64,000 bases of DNA, from assembly GCA_002914845.1 (NCBI GenBank), contig JXTC01000277.1:365810-429809 (forward strand), written 5' to 3'. Shown piece by piece: positions 36,459 to 48,578 of this stretch. Source of the DNA: Trema orientale. Lineage: Eukaryota; Streptophyta; Magnoliopsida; Rosales; Cannabaceae. The notes beneath the pieces are model-generated. The model made no database searches. It was given only the letters and a program-made list of their open reading frames with translations, and was not told the origin of the DNA. The position numbers and the translations under genes are program-made. Within the stretch, counting starts at the first letter, position 1, and every line of letters starts with the position of its first letter.

Positions 36459-39400
36459 TAGGGCTGGCAATTCAGGTCACAACACGATTACACGACTCGA
36501 AAACGACACGAAATTAGCAGGTTTGGGTTTGGCTTAAACAGGTACAGGTTAAAACAGGTTAAACCCGATTAGGCACGATTAAATAATAGGTCAAAAGCAT
36601 GTTAACCTGCTAAACTCGAAATTGACCAATTTAATACGATTAAATCCAAAATTAATAAACAAGTCAAAATCGTGTCAACCCGAAATTAACCCGTTAAGAA
36701 CCCATTTATGACACGAAAAAAAATTAAATAAGTTTAATTAAAAAAAAAATTACCTTTTAGCCTTTCAGAATAACCCTAGTAGTATCCTATCAATCTACCC
36801 CATTTTTGTCATTTTGCTCCTTTTCTGAGTAAACCCTAAACTCATACACACACACACACACTTAAAACTCAAAACTCACAAACACACAGCCATCAGCCGC
36901 CTCTCATCTCTCTCCTCTTTCATGCTCTCTGACTCTATCTCTCACACTCGTCTAACTCTCACGGTCCTCACCTCACCAGCTCACCCATTCACGATTTCAC
37001 TCACAAATCATAACCCCTCACGCAAGAATCTCAAGGTCCTCAACCCTTCACCCACGAATCTCTCGCTCTTTCCCACCGATCTCGCCTCAGCTGTGAACGG
37101 AGTCACTTTTGACATCTCAGTCTCAGGATCTTACTCTTGATCTTGTACTCGGACTCACTCCCAATCTCGCTCTTGCTCTCACACTGCTCGAACTAAACTC
37201 GGAATCCGGCTAAGGTAGCCTCGCGAGCTCGCTAACCCAGCTTAAACATCTCGAACAAAACTCAAAAGCCTGATATAAATCTAGGTCCTAAACCCCTACT
37301 GCCCACAGGAACTGCTCAAACCCGATCCAGGTGATTAGAGTTGCTTTCTTTTTTTTTTAATACAGTTTTTTAATTTGTGGTTTTTATTGGTCAGATTTAG
37401 TGAAATAAGAGTCAATAGATACGCTTTAGTCTGAAACTTTTTAGGATTTTGGGGTTTCAATCAACAAGGAAATCGTAGCCTCTATTATAGTTTGTTTGTG
37501 ATGCTCAGAGGTACAGAAAAATTGGTCACTAAAAGCTGAGTTAAAAAAAATAGAAAACTCAGAGAACAACTAGAAGATACTTTCATTTGTGTTTCCTGAA
37601 AACATACTCTGTTCTCCAACTAGAAGATACGAAATCCATGTACTTTCTATATGAATGAGATTAAATTGATTCTGATTTCTTGTTATTGGTTGGGTAATTA
37701 AATTTGGTACTGTTCTTAAAAGTTGATTATGGGTTTTCTCATCAGCTTTGTTACATTTGGTTACTTCACAATCATCTACATCTGATATATGTTGGTTTGT
37801 TCCCCTAAAAATTTGTACTTTCTCTCTGTTTGTTGAATTGTTTAGAGAAAAATATGTGTTTTGTTGAATTGCTGGGATATTCTGTCAAGTTCTTTCACCA
37901 GTGAAAGTTGAAACTCCTCTAACTAAATATTCTAGGAAAGTGAAAATTTCCCATGATCTGTAAAGATATGATTGTGTATATTGCCCTGTTGTTTACTATG
38001 GTTAACAAATAAGCTTACGTATGCTATAGCTAGGCCTAGCTTAAGAACTGTGTTGAATTTAACAGATTCTGTGTATATATCACTATATATAAAAACAAAA
38101 TGTTGTCACATATACATGATGACCAAAGCGTTGCTTTCTTTCTTAATAATTCAAACACATATATGCTATTTTATAGGCTAGTTAAGAGAGATTATTGAGA
38201 AATATATATATTAATTAGATTAATTAATTTAAACATATATATAAACTTACGTTAAAAAAAAAAAAGAAAAAACTTACGGCTTAACCTCAAGGTCAAGCTT
38301 CTTCTCTAGCTCTCTCTCTCTCTCTTTATATATATATATACATGTATTTACATTTCTACTGAACAAAATCTCTATCACTGAACCTAGTATCAAATATCAT
38401 TTTTTTTTGCTAGTATCAAATATGCATATCTTAATGTGTTGCTGATTTTTTTCATATTTTGATATATAGATGGATAAGCAAAGACTTGAAATCAATCTTG
38501 ATGATTTAGAGTCCAACAGTATTGATGTACCAATTGATATTGACGATGAGAATGGTGGAAGTGGTGGTATTGACCAACAATTGAAGTGCAAGAGAAAGTT
38601 AACTTCCAAAGTATGGAAAAGTTTTGACATGCTTCCTTTGGGTCCTGATAAAAAGCAAAGGGCAAGATGCAAGCTATGTGGAGTGGAGTATTTTGCTGAC
38701 AGTAAATACGGCACAGGTAATCTGAAAAGACATGTTGATTCATGTGTTAGAAGAAATCATCTAGATGTTGGGCAGTTATTGATATCTCAAGATAGCGGTC
38801 AATTAGTCTTGGTGGATCTAAGTTTGATTCTGAAAAATTTCGCAATATGGTCACACATGCTATAATTATGCATGATTTGCCTTTTAATTTTGTTGAATAT
38901 GAGGGCATAAGATCAATATTTAGCTATTTGCACCCTGCCATACAATTAGTATCCCGAAACACTGTAAAAGCCGATACACTTAAAATGTATAAAAAAGAGA
39001 AGGCATTTGTGAAATCTATGTTAGAGGTAGCTCCTGGTAGAGTATCTTTCACATCAGATTTATGGACCTCATTGACAAGTGATGGACATTTATGTTTGAC
39101 ATGCCATTATATAGACAAGAATTGGTGTTTGCAAAAAAAAGTGTTGAGTTTCACCTTTATGCCTCCTCCGCATAGTGGTTTAGCATTGTCCGAAAAACTA
39201 CATAGCTTGTTATGTGAATGGGGACTTGAGAGCAAAGTATTTAGTATTACTTTAGACAATACCTCATCCAATGATGTTTCTGTTGAGATGTTGCAACATC
39301 AATTGAATCTTAAAGGGTTACTTGTATGCAATGGTGATCATTTTCATATGCGATGTTGTGCTCACATACTTAACTTAATTGTCTAAGAGGGGTTGAAACA

Positions 39401-41393
39401 AATTGATCCATCCATTGTTAAAATTAGAGAGAGTATTAAATATGTCAAGGGATCTCAAGTTAGAAAGCAGAAATTTTTGGAATGTGTGAGCTTAGTGTCA
39501 GATGGTTGTAGGAAAGGGATATGTCAAGATGTGTCGACTAGATGGAATTCTACTTACCTTATGCTTCAAAGTGCTCTATTCTATCGTAGGGCCTTTCAAC
39601 ATATAGAATTAAGTGATTCAAACTATAAGAATTGCCCTTCAAGAGAAGAGTAGGAGAAAGTGGAGAAAATTAGTTTATTTTTGAAAGTATTTTATGATGC
39701 TACTCTTATGATTTCTGGCACAAAGTACCCCACTACCAACTTGTATTTCCCTGCAATCTATATGTGTTATGTGGCATTAAAGGAAAATAAAGAAGGGGAA
39801 GATGAATACCTGAAAGCTATAGCAAACAAGATGTGGACAAAATTTGATAAATATTGGTATGAATTTAGTACAACTTTGGCTATAGCGGTTATTCTAGATC
39901 CTCGATATAAGCTGAATTGTATTCATTTTTGCTACAAAAAGACTTATGGAGAGGATTCTCTTGAGTATTTTCGTGTTAAGAAGAAACTAGAATCTTTGTT
40001 TGAGGAATACAAGTCAAAATCTACTCAAGTTTCAGCATCTACTCCTCCACAAAGGAAAAATGCCAATAATGTGCCTTTAATGGATGATATTGATACTACA
40101 ATGGGAGTATTTAAGGTAATGTTTCCTTAGCATTGTTATTTAAGTATATTTTATCCATTTATTCTTTCTTTGTTTTTAATGTATGTTCAATATTTTGTGA
40201 TATAGAAATTTGATGATATGTCAAGTGACGAATTGAGCAACTCCATGCAAAAATCTCAATTGGAGCTCTACTTAGATGAGCCAAGGATGGCTCGGAATAT
40301 CAAGTGAGACGTCCTAGCTTTTTGGAAGTCTAATCAATTCCGCTATCCAGAACTTGCTGCTATGGCTCGCAACATCTTGAGCATTCATGTTTCTACTGTT
40401 ACTTCTGAAGCTTCATTTAGTGTGGGGGGGCGTGTGCTTGACCAATATCACACCTCACTTAAACCTGACACAGTGGAGGCAATTATTTGCTTAAGAGATT
40501 GGATACATGGAGACAATGGTTAAATTATTATTTCATTTTTTTTCTTTCCAAACTTTAATATTTTTATTAGTTTGCCTATGCTGATTTCATTATTTTGTTT
40601 GACTATTTGATGTAGATAAATATGAAGATGACTTGGATAATGTTACTCAAGATATCTTCCAGATGAGCATAAATGAAGAGGAGCCATCATCAACAACTTG
40701 CTCAAATTCTATTGGAGTTTAAAGTTATTGCTTATTTCATCTGAGACTTATGTTTGTCATATGTCATATATGTCAGTGTGTTGAGACGTATGTTTATTTA
40801 TGTTATGAACTTATGTGTGTGCTTCCTACTTTGGTTTGGATCTTTGAGACTATGTTATGTCATAGCTCATATGTATGTTGAAACTTTATTTTTATGTTTT
40901 AGATTGCTGAGACTATATTATGTTATATGTGTTTCAGACTTTAGACTATATTTTTTGTTTGATTGCTTATATATCTTGTGGTCTTAGTTCTATTGTATTG
41001 AAAATGAAAATTATGTTAATTGGGTTAATTAGATTATATCAGATTATATTGGAAATGTAAAAATAGGTCAACCTGTTAAGCTTAATAGGTTAATAATTGT
41101 GACAGGTTAACCTATATAGGACCTAATTAACTTTAACAGGTTATTTGATTCATTTAATAGGTTAGATGGTAAACATGTTAATATAGGTTATACACGACCT
41201 GAATATGACCCGTGTAAATATCGTGTTAAATGTGTCGTGTCACAGGTGACCTGTTAATTTAGCAGATCGTGTACGGGTATATAAATAGTGACACGATTAT
41301 TAAACGTGTCGTGTTCGGGTTTAGCATATTCTCGTTATACATGTGTCTCGACACGACACGATTACGACAAGGCAACACGAATTGCCACCCCTA
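36459..41393 (+). mobile_element. Complete hAT-superfamily transposon with 8-bp target duplication
   Basis: The left end TAGGGCTGGCAATTC and right end (reverse complement) TAGGGGTGGCAATTCG are short terminal inverted repeats. They are bounded by perfect 8-bp direct repeats ACTTTAGC at 36451-36458 and 41394-41401, the hAT signature. Subterminal regions on both sides are packed with hAT-type motifs (CGTGTCGTG, ACACGACACG, AACAGGTTAA and GTTAACCTG in both orientations). Length is 4935 bp. Inside is a BED-finger hAT transposase reading left to right (38470-40722), preceded by a CT-rich leader (36840-37330) and an intron-like stretch. The ORF at 36922-37140 falls in that leader and is not a protein gene. 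Confidence 0.93.
38470..40722 (+). pseudogene. hAT transposase (BED zinc finger, RICESLEEPER-like), inactivated
   Basis: Reads as a plant hAT transposase. An acidic N-terminus leads to a BED-type zinc finger (CKLC followed by LKRHVDSC). Then come the catalytic-domain blocks, including SFTSDLWTS, TLDNTSSND, CCAHILNLIV and QDVSTRWNSTYLML. The C-terminal hAT dimerisation region has LAFWKSNQFRYPELA and SEASFSVGGRVLD. Lesions: a frameshift near 38805-38815, TAA at 39384-39386, TAG at 39651-39653, and TGA at 40305-40307, where family members have a residue before DVLAFW. Probable introns are 40116-40205 and 40519-40615, and the end is TAA at 40720-40722. It cannot produce a working transposase, although the element ends and target duplication are intact. 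Confidence 0.92.
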
Positions 41394-41626
41394 ACTTTAG
41401 CGACAATATGTTTAGTTATTTTTACTATATTGGAAAACTAAATTGGATATGTATTTAGTTTAAATATATGCTATTTAATAATTAGATAATATACAACTAA
41501 ATAATATATCATGCTTATATTTGAACTTATTGTGACACTCATATAATATAATATAAGTTTAAAGAAGATCCAAAAACTTTTCAAAACTAAAACATGACAC
41601 AAGAGATTACTAAATTTTATACCAAA

Positions 41627-41679
41627 CACTACAAGAAAATAACTGCTTTACATGCACCTACATACACACACATACATAT

Positions 41680-41719
<40 letters not shown>

Positions 41720-42260
41720 GGGTAAAGTTCAATTATGTGTGGGCTATGAGTTTTACCCACATATAAATAGGTGTCGAGATATGTAGGTAATGGTGGTAGA
41801 GAATAGTTTTTACCCACACATGATTTTATGTGTTGGTAAAGCTTTTACTTTCATCCATACGTATATCTATGAATAAAAGTTATTAAATATATAGGTATCA
41901 ATGTGACGCAATGATTAATACATGATGTGAAATTTGATATAGATGTAAACATGGCTTGTCACGTGGCTAGTAACTCAAATTGACACGTGGCACAATGAAT
42001 ATATGTGGCTAATGACATAGATTATTCTTTGCATGTCACTTGTATTTTGATTATGCATGGGTAAAAGCAAGCTTATATGTGGGTAAAAATGCTTAAATAT
42101 TAAAATTTTGATTAAAAATATTAAATAATAATCATGTGTAAGCAAAAATACTATGTATGTGGATAAATACCAAATATATGTATGGGTAAAAGTTAGTTTT
42201 ATTTATTTTAATTTTTCAAAATTTATTTTATCATTACGTGTTGATAAATAGATATTATGT
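41627..42260 (+). mobile_element. CACTA transposon terminus with subterminal repeats
   Basis: CACTACAAGAAAAT at 41627 is the standard plant CACTA terminal sequence. The next 600 bp carry repeated TGTGGGTAAAA-type motifs in both orientations (near 41719, 41750, 41808, 42059, 42077, 42142 and 42183), as subterminal repeats of these elements do. A CA/TA microsatellite lies at about 41668-41720. I found no matching right end TTTTCTTGTAGTG downstream, so this is a truncated or deleted copy. The minus ORF at 41629-41817 is spurious. Confidence 0.8.
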
Positions 42261-43625
42261 GTGAGTAATATATATAGGGCCATGATCTAGTAGGTATTTT
42301 TTTTACCTATTTATAAGTATTTTTTTTTTAGCCGTTAGATTATTATCTAATGACTACTATGATTTGAGGAAAAAAATAATAACAATAAATATATATTATT
42401 TAATATTTTTCTCTCTCAATTTTTTATCATGAAAAGACGTTCGTAATGAATTTTAATTGGACAAAATAATACCTTTAGATATGTTTTTTTTTTTTTAAAA
42501 AATTACTGGATTGGTGCCCATATATATATATATATAGACATATATATTATAAAATTTCACATTTTGATAACAAATAAATATTTAAATACTAAATTTAAAA
42601 TCGAAATGAATACTAATTAACTTAAATTAGCACAAACTTATACAACACCAGACAAAGTCATACAAATTTAACTGAAAATTAAAGAAGTCAAAATATAAAA
42701 TATAATATAGTACAAACCAAATAAAAAGTCAAAATATAATATAGGTCTTAATATGCAATAAACATTGAGTCATTTCTTGAGGCACACTTTATTTTTGCAT
42801 GTCTACATTCTGATCTTTATACAATCCTAAATAAAAATACAATTAGTTCGTAAAATTCATATATTTAATGATACGAGAATAGTGGTTCTGTTGTAATCAT
42901 TACCATAAAAATAGGATTAGTCCAACGATCACAGAAGAAATTCTTGTTGTCTTGGCTCACATCCTCAAGGTACTGACTTTTAGCCTTATCTTTTTTTCCT
43001 CCAATGTTCTTAAAGTCAGTATACAGCTTATATTTTTAACCCCTCCATACTCATTACATCTGTTGATCAATGACCTTTCGGATTTTCTTATTATGAAGGT
43101 TATTGTCGAATGTATTATTAAAAAAAAGCTTAAGAATAAGAACACATGTAATTAAAATGAAAGAAAAATGAAATACAAACAATATTACTCATCAAAAGGC
43201 AAAATTTGCACTTTTTATTTATATTTAAATGAAATAAAATTTATATTACCCCATTTTTTTTTCTCGTAAACTGCTTAAGATGTCTTTATTAAAGTTTGAT
43301 GTGAGTAACATATGTTTTATTTATTTTTTTGTGTGTTTTGAACAATAAAGTGATGATGAGAATGGAAAAAAAATACTATGATACATCGAGTACTAATATA
43401 AAGATATTTTAAAATTTGGGTAGCAAAATGAGATTTTGTAATAAATTTGGGGACCAAGATGAACTTTGATAGATCTATTATTTGTTAATTTGATAGGGGT
43501 TCTTTTGCAAAATATGCATTTGTCATAGTGTATTTTAGGAAATATACACCTTTTAACAATTTTTAGGTGAGTATATCTTTTTAAGTTTTAAATTATTTTA
43601 AATACAAAAATACTCTTAGCACTTA
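42261..43625. other. AT-rich spacer, no gene
   Basis: Very AT-rich. Overlapping ORFs on opposite strands at 42952-43155 have no family features. A GGGCCATGATCTAGTAGG start near 42275 could be the end of another small repeat, but I could not find a partner end. Confidence 0.5.
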
Positions 43626-43629
43626 TATT

Positions 43630-43890
43630 ATCAATAGTCCACATTTCGGCTAGACAGAGGAGGTCAAGTTGCTAGACACTATGTCTAGCGTATAATATTC
43701 AAATAGAGATCCAAATCTATCTAGACATGATGGACCGACTTACTAGATTCTTTGTCTAGCGCCATTCAAGCCTCAACACTCTTGTCTTAAGTTTCGGACA
43801 CCTTGTCTAGCGCTCAATTTTTTTATTATTTTTTTAGTCGAGCTGCTAGACACCTTTGTCTAGCGCTCTACACCTTGTCTAGCATTTTCG
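43630..43890. repeat. Cluster of CTAGACA / TGTCTAG hairpin motifs
   Basis: Within 260 bp the motif TGTCTAGC(G) occurs at least five times, and its inverse GCTAGACA or CTAGACA at least four times. They often pair closely, as in GCTAGACAC.TATGTCTAGCG and GCTAGACACCTTTGTCTAGCG. Several copies are preceded by ACACCT or CACCTT. The sequence between them is not obviously repeated. Noncoding; function unknown. Confidence 0.75.
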
Positions 43891-43910
43891 ACTTAATGGT
43901 ATATTAGTTT

Positions 43911-44083
43911 GGGGAGGGCTACAGTAGGGGCGCCCCTACGTAGGGCCACCTTTTATATACCGTTTGATGGGAATCTGTGGGGAATAACGGGAATCTATGA
44001 GGAATCTATTTATACACAGATTCCCATCAAACGGTGAATAGACATGGCCCTACGCAGGGACGCCTCTACTGTAGACACGCCCA
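43911..44083. mobile_element. Palindromic MITE, copy 1 (173 bp)
   Basis: Nearly the whole 173 bp folds back on itself. CTACAGTAGGGGCGCCCCTA, GTAGGGCCACC and CCGTTTGATGGGAATCTGTG on the left are matched by their complements on the right. An 8-bp direct repeat ATTAGTTT flanks it (43903-43910 and 44084-44091), in keeping with a hAT-type insertion. Noncoding. Confidence 0.88.
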
Positions 44084-44109
44084 ATTAGTTTATATATATA
44101 TATATTTTT

Positions 44110-44282
44110 GAGGGGAGGGCTACAGTAGGGGCGCTCTTACGTAGGGCCACCCTTTATACACCGTTTGATGGGAATCTGTGGAGAATAACGGGAATCTGTG
44201 AGGAATCTGTTTATACATAGATTCCTATCAAACGGTGTATAGACAGGGTCCTACGCAGAGACGCCCTACTGTAGACGCGCCC
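44110..44282. mobile_element. Palindromic MITE, copy 2 (173 bp)
   Basis: Same family and same length as the copy 27 bp upstream, in the same orientation. Flanked by TATTTTT at 44103-44109 and 44283-44289, so it is an independent insertion and not a tandem duplication. Confidence 0.87.
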
Positions 44283-44426
44283 TATTTTTAAACGGTATCA
44301 TTACCTAAATTATTAAAAGGGGTGTTTCTTTCTAAAACTAAAACCGACTATAACGGAGGTGTATTTCACCTAATATTATTATTAACTCAGAGGAAATGGT
44401 TAAAAGCTTGAGAGGAATTAACTGGA

Positions 44427-44432
44427 CACGTG
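44427..44432 (+). promoter_or_regulatory. G-box CACGTG upstream of VHA-H
   Basis: A palindromic CACGTG about 265 bp upstream of the VHA-H start codon, in GGACACGTGCC context. This core is bound by plant bHLH and bZIP factors. Functional use here is inferred. Confidence 0.4.
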
Positions 44433-44654
44433 CCTTGTAAAGAGAAGGGAATGAGTAAGAAGAATCACATAGGATAGGATTAATCGGAGTTGCAGTACGG
44501 TACATATACTCTCACGTACAGTTAAGTTCGTCCCGTTGGATCTCTTCGGATCCCAAATTACAGTTTTCAGCCCATTTGAACCAAATTTCAATTTTCCTAA
44601 AGTCCCAAATTCTGGGATTTGCGTTTGGACCCAATAATCTCTGACTTAAGAACT

Positions 44655-44679
44655 TGATCTGATCTGATCTGATCTGATA
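44655..44679. repeat. (TGATC)n microsatellite in the VHA-H 5' leader
   Basis: About five copies of a 5-bp unit (TGATC) lying 15-40 bp before the VHA-H ATG. Confidence 0.8.
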
Positions 44680-44693
44680 TCTGGATCTGTAGA

Positions 44694-47600
44694 ATGCAAA
44701 TGGACCATGCTCAACTCACCACTGAACAGGTTCCTCCCTCATCCAATCATTCATACCATTCTCATTTACTTACTTACCTACTGCTTCTTCTTTAATTTTC
44801 GATTTCGTCTTCTTTTCACCGACAATGCAAACGGTTCATATTGTTCGCCATTATAAACCTAAATCCCCCAATTTTATGATGTTGCCAAACTTGTTTCTTT
44901 TTCATATTTTATATTTTCATAACTTCGTTACTAATAAATGGTCATTCATTTTATGTTTGATCCTTCTGGACATGAATAATTACTTATACATTTTAAGCAT
45001 ATGATATCCTTTAACCAGTGTTTCATTCAGTTAGCGCCTTTTTTTTTTATTTTTTATTTTTACTTTTTGTTTTTTTATTTTTATTTTATAAAAAAAAAAA
45101 AAAAACAAAACAAAAAAAACAAAAGCAGGTTCTGAAGAGGGACATCCCATGGGAGACTTACATGACAACGAAGCTCATCACTGGGACATGCCTTCAGCTG
45201 TTAAGGCGCTATGATCACAAATCAGAGAGTTACAGAGCCCAATTGCTCGACCATGTAAAATTCCTTCCATTCTCCCTCTAGTCTTGTTATTATCTTCGTG
45301 TATTTTTTTACTATGATGTGATAGTCACTTGGTTGGTTTAAATGTGGGCAGGAGGATGGACCAGCTTATGTTCGGGTGTTTGTTGGCATTTTGCGCCATA
45401 TCTTTAAGGAAGAGACAGTAGAATATGTACTGTCATTGATTGACGAAATGCTTGCTGGTACTCGGAACTATCTTTGACTTTATACTTAGTTGTTTCACTC
45501 GCATAAAACTCACCACTCGGATATCTATTTTTGTAGCAAACCCGGGAAGAGCTCGATTGTTTCATGACGAGTCACTTTCCGGCGATGATACTTACGAGCC
45601 TTTCTTAAGGTAAATTAGTGTTGAGAATTCAGTTTCTCGAATAAATCTCAATTTAATACATCAAGGAGCTTTTCCATTGCACTCGCCTCTTTTTTTATTT
45701 TTATTTTTATAATATATATATAATTTCGTTGTTTGTGATGTATCAATTATTCTTTTAAAAGCATACTTATAGTTATATATTCTTCAAATTGGTAAAAAGC
45801 CAAAACATTCAATAATTTTGTCAATTTTCAGATTGCTCTGGAATGGTAATTGGTTCATCCAAGAGAAGAGCTGTAAGATACTTGCTTCAATAGTGAGGTA
45901 CTTTAACCATGACATATTTTCTCACCATAGCATATATATCTTGGAAACTATTTAAGACCATTTTTGTTGTACTTTTTTTTTTTTTGGACATGTATTTATC
46001 TTATATGTTAATACAGTGCAAGGCCAAAACCCCAGGATAGAATTGTTGCAAATGGGGGAGCCTCAAATTCGAAGAAAATATTCACCACTATTGATGATGT
46101 GTTGAAAGGCTTGGTAGAATGGCTTTGTGCACAGGTGTGCTTTTAGCTTTGAGTTGTTTGTACTTGTAGCATTCAAAACATCTGGTGCTTATATATGATG
46201 TGTTGCAAATAGAATGTTTCATAAATTGTTGGGCTAGTGATTATACATCTTTTGTATTCCCTCTGGTTTTCTAGTTTTCTTTCTCTATTGGACAGTCGCT
46301 GACCTTTTGGGGATTTATATGGATAATTGCCAAGTACTATGCAGTGGAAATTTTATTTTGAAAAAAGTACGTATGTTGTGATGTAAAATTAGAGGGGGAA
46401 AGAGAAGAGTGAAGAGGTAGAAGAGAGGAATTTTAGAGAGAACGAAGACCTTAGAGAAGAGAGAAGCTAGAGAGAGAATATCTGAGTAGTTGTATCTCAC
46501 AAATCAAGTCTAAATAACAATAAGCACAGAGAGGCCTATTTATAGATAGGCATAGAACACAACTAAGGAAATTAGACTCGAATAAAAAATTGGCACAAAA
46601 GGAAACTAAAAACCAATTACTCAAAAGTAAATAACACCTAATAAAATAATTTAATAGCATACATTTCTTTATATTCAAGCCAAACATAAGTACGTAAATT
46701 AGTTCTAGATCTTTCACCATATTGCTATTAATAAGCTCACAAATTTATCAAATTAGGATTGTGCCAGTTTCTAGGTATTAATTTTTATCATATGGGCCAA
46801 ATGTCATCCACAGTTGAAGAAGCCTTCCCATCCTAGTCATGGCATCCCAACTGCTGTCAATTGTCTCACAACCTTACTTAAGGAACCTGTGGTTAGATCA
46901 TCTTTTGTTCAAGCTGATGGAGTTAAGTTGCTTGTTCCCTTGATTTCTCCAGCATCCACCCAACAATCTATTCAGGTAACTATGATTATATAATGGATTA
47001 CTGGTGCTGTTTTCATCCATTTTATCATAGTTAGACAAGCATTTGATGCTTATGATTCTACCTACTAAGTTAGATTAGAGTTCTGGATCATAATCCAAGC
47101 TCCCACTTTTCTATGATTATATGCTACATAGAGAACTTCAAACTAACTGTACGTTTTACTTTGAAACAGCTTCTTTATGAAACCTGCTTTTGTGTGTGGC
47201 TCTTATCCTACTATGAACCTGCGATTGAGTACTTGGCTACTTCTAGAACCCTCCCACGACTCATAGAAGCTGTCAAGAGCTCTACAAAGGAAAAGGTGAG
47301 GATTTTGTATTTTGGTATGTTTTGTTTGTTCTCATGTCAATTATTTTCTTAGTGTAATCACTTATCACTCTCAAATGAGTTGTGTAAAATCATGTAGTTA
47401 TTGAATTCAGGCAGTGTCCATAAATTTTGTTACGTAGCATGTAGTCTTTTTATTTCCTTATTCTTGTATTGGCCAAAGCTTACACCTTGCACTGCATTGC
47501 AAATTTCATCCATGTCAACTATAGCAATTAGGCACCATGTTCATTATCTTATTATTTTGTTTCATCTTAGTAACTGGTATGAAAATTATGTGCAGGTTGT

Positions 47601-48578
47601 TAGAGTTATTGTCTTGACCCTTGGGAACTTGCTCTCCAAAGGGACTTTTGGGGCACAAATGGTAGATCTTGGACTACCACAAATTGTTCAGAGTTTGAAA
47701 GCACAAGCATGGAGTGATGAGGTCTGAGACTTAATGTAGCCTGTTTTTGCTTTGTTATTTCACTTGTTATTTGGTCTTGGTTTTAGTTAAATAAAGGGAT
47801 GCACTCTGCTGCTTTTGAGTGGAAGTTTTCTGGTTGAGTTGATCTCTCTTCCCTTCCCTTGCTTTTCCCCTTCTAAATCTCTAATACAGTTATATACCTG
47901 ATTTTGTGTAACATAATAACAAGGCTTTTGTCTATCCAGTCTCTTTTTCTCCCCCCCTAATTATTTTGAATTTTTTGCCAGGATCTACTGGAGGCTTTGA
48001 ATCAACTGGGTGAGGGCCTGAAGGATAACATTAAAAGGTTAAGCTCTTTCGATAAATATAAGCAAGAAGTCTTCCTTGGCCATCTTGATTGGTCGCCTAT
48101 GCACAAAGATTCTGCATTCTGGCGTGATAATATTACCAATTTTGAAGAGAATGATTTTCAGGTACGTAGTTACGTTGCGCTTCTCTTTCTCTGCTTAGTT
48201 ATACATTGTCTATAAAGAAAGATAATCACCTAAAGTTCCGTTGCATATATTTGGTTTCTTTTATTTAGGTATGGTGTAATATTTCTACTTGGACTTGTAA
48301 AGGACTAATTGGACAACCTTGTCTTGCAGATTCTGAGGGTCTTAATTACTATTTTGGACACATCTAGTGATCCAAGAGCTCAGGCTGTTGCTTGCTTTGA
48401 TCTGTCACAGTTCATCCAGCATCATTCAGCTGGCCGAATCATAGTGACAGACCTCAAGGCCAAGGAACGGGTGATGAAACTGATGAATCATGAGAATGAT
48501 GAGGTTACCAAAAATGCGCTACTATGCATTCAGAGGCTTTTCTTGGGCGCCAAGTATGCAAGCTTTTTGCAGGCTTGA
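44694..48578 (+). CDS. VHA-H: V-type proton ATPase subunit H
   Basis: Predicted 455 residues, close to plant subunit H proteins (about 440-455). Subunit H belongs to the peripheral V1 sector of the vacuolar/endomembrane proton pump. It is needed for coupled proton transport and silences ATP hydrolysis in free V1. Coding exons: 44694-44729, 45129-45254, 45352-45457, 45537-45609, 45832-45897, 46017-46134, 46814-46975, 47170-47295, 47596-47721, 47982-48161, 48330-48578, all GT-AG and in frame. Recognisable family blocks: [123 protein letters not shown] and the C-terminal [17 protein letters not shown]. It is all-helical with HEAT/armadillo-type repeats and no membrane segment. Intron 6 carries an LTR-like insertion. 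Confidence 0.96.
46374..46687 (-). mobile_element. LTR-like insertion (about 314 bp) in VHA-H intron 6
   Basis: Bounded by a 9-bp direct repeat AAGTACGTA (46365-46373 and 46688-46696). On the minus strand it begins ATGTTTGGCTTG, has a promoter-like CTATAAATAGGCCTCTCTG, then a CT-rich leader (CTCTCTCTAGCTTCTCTC, CTAAAATTCCTCTC), and ends ACATCACAACA. This TG...CA layout with TATA box and CT-rich leader resembles a solo LTR or TRIM. A 9-bp duplication is unusual, as LTR elements normally make 4-6 bp. The minus ORFs over it are spurious. Confidence 0.65.

Noticed and set aside
36922-37140. 72-codon ORF, Ser/Thr/Leu-rich
   Set aside because: Falls in the CT-rich leader of the hAT transposase inside the element; composition explains it.
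43911-44282. The two 173-bp palindromes as one tandem duplication
   Set aside because: Each has its own different flanking direct repeat, so they are separate insertions.
46315-46720. Overlapping minus-strand ORFs in VHA-H intron 6
   Set aside because: Explained by the LTR-like insertion; no coding motif.
44692-48578. Initial reading of the helical-repeat gene as a MO25-like scaffold protein
   Set aside because: The full joined exons match V-ATPase subunit H blocks from end to end, including the [10 protein letters not shown] terminus.
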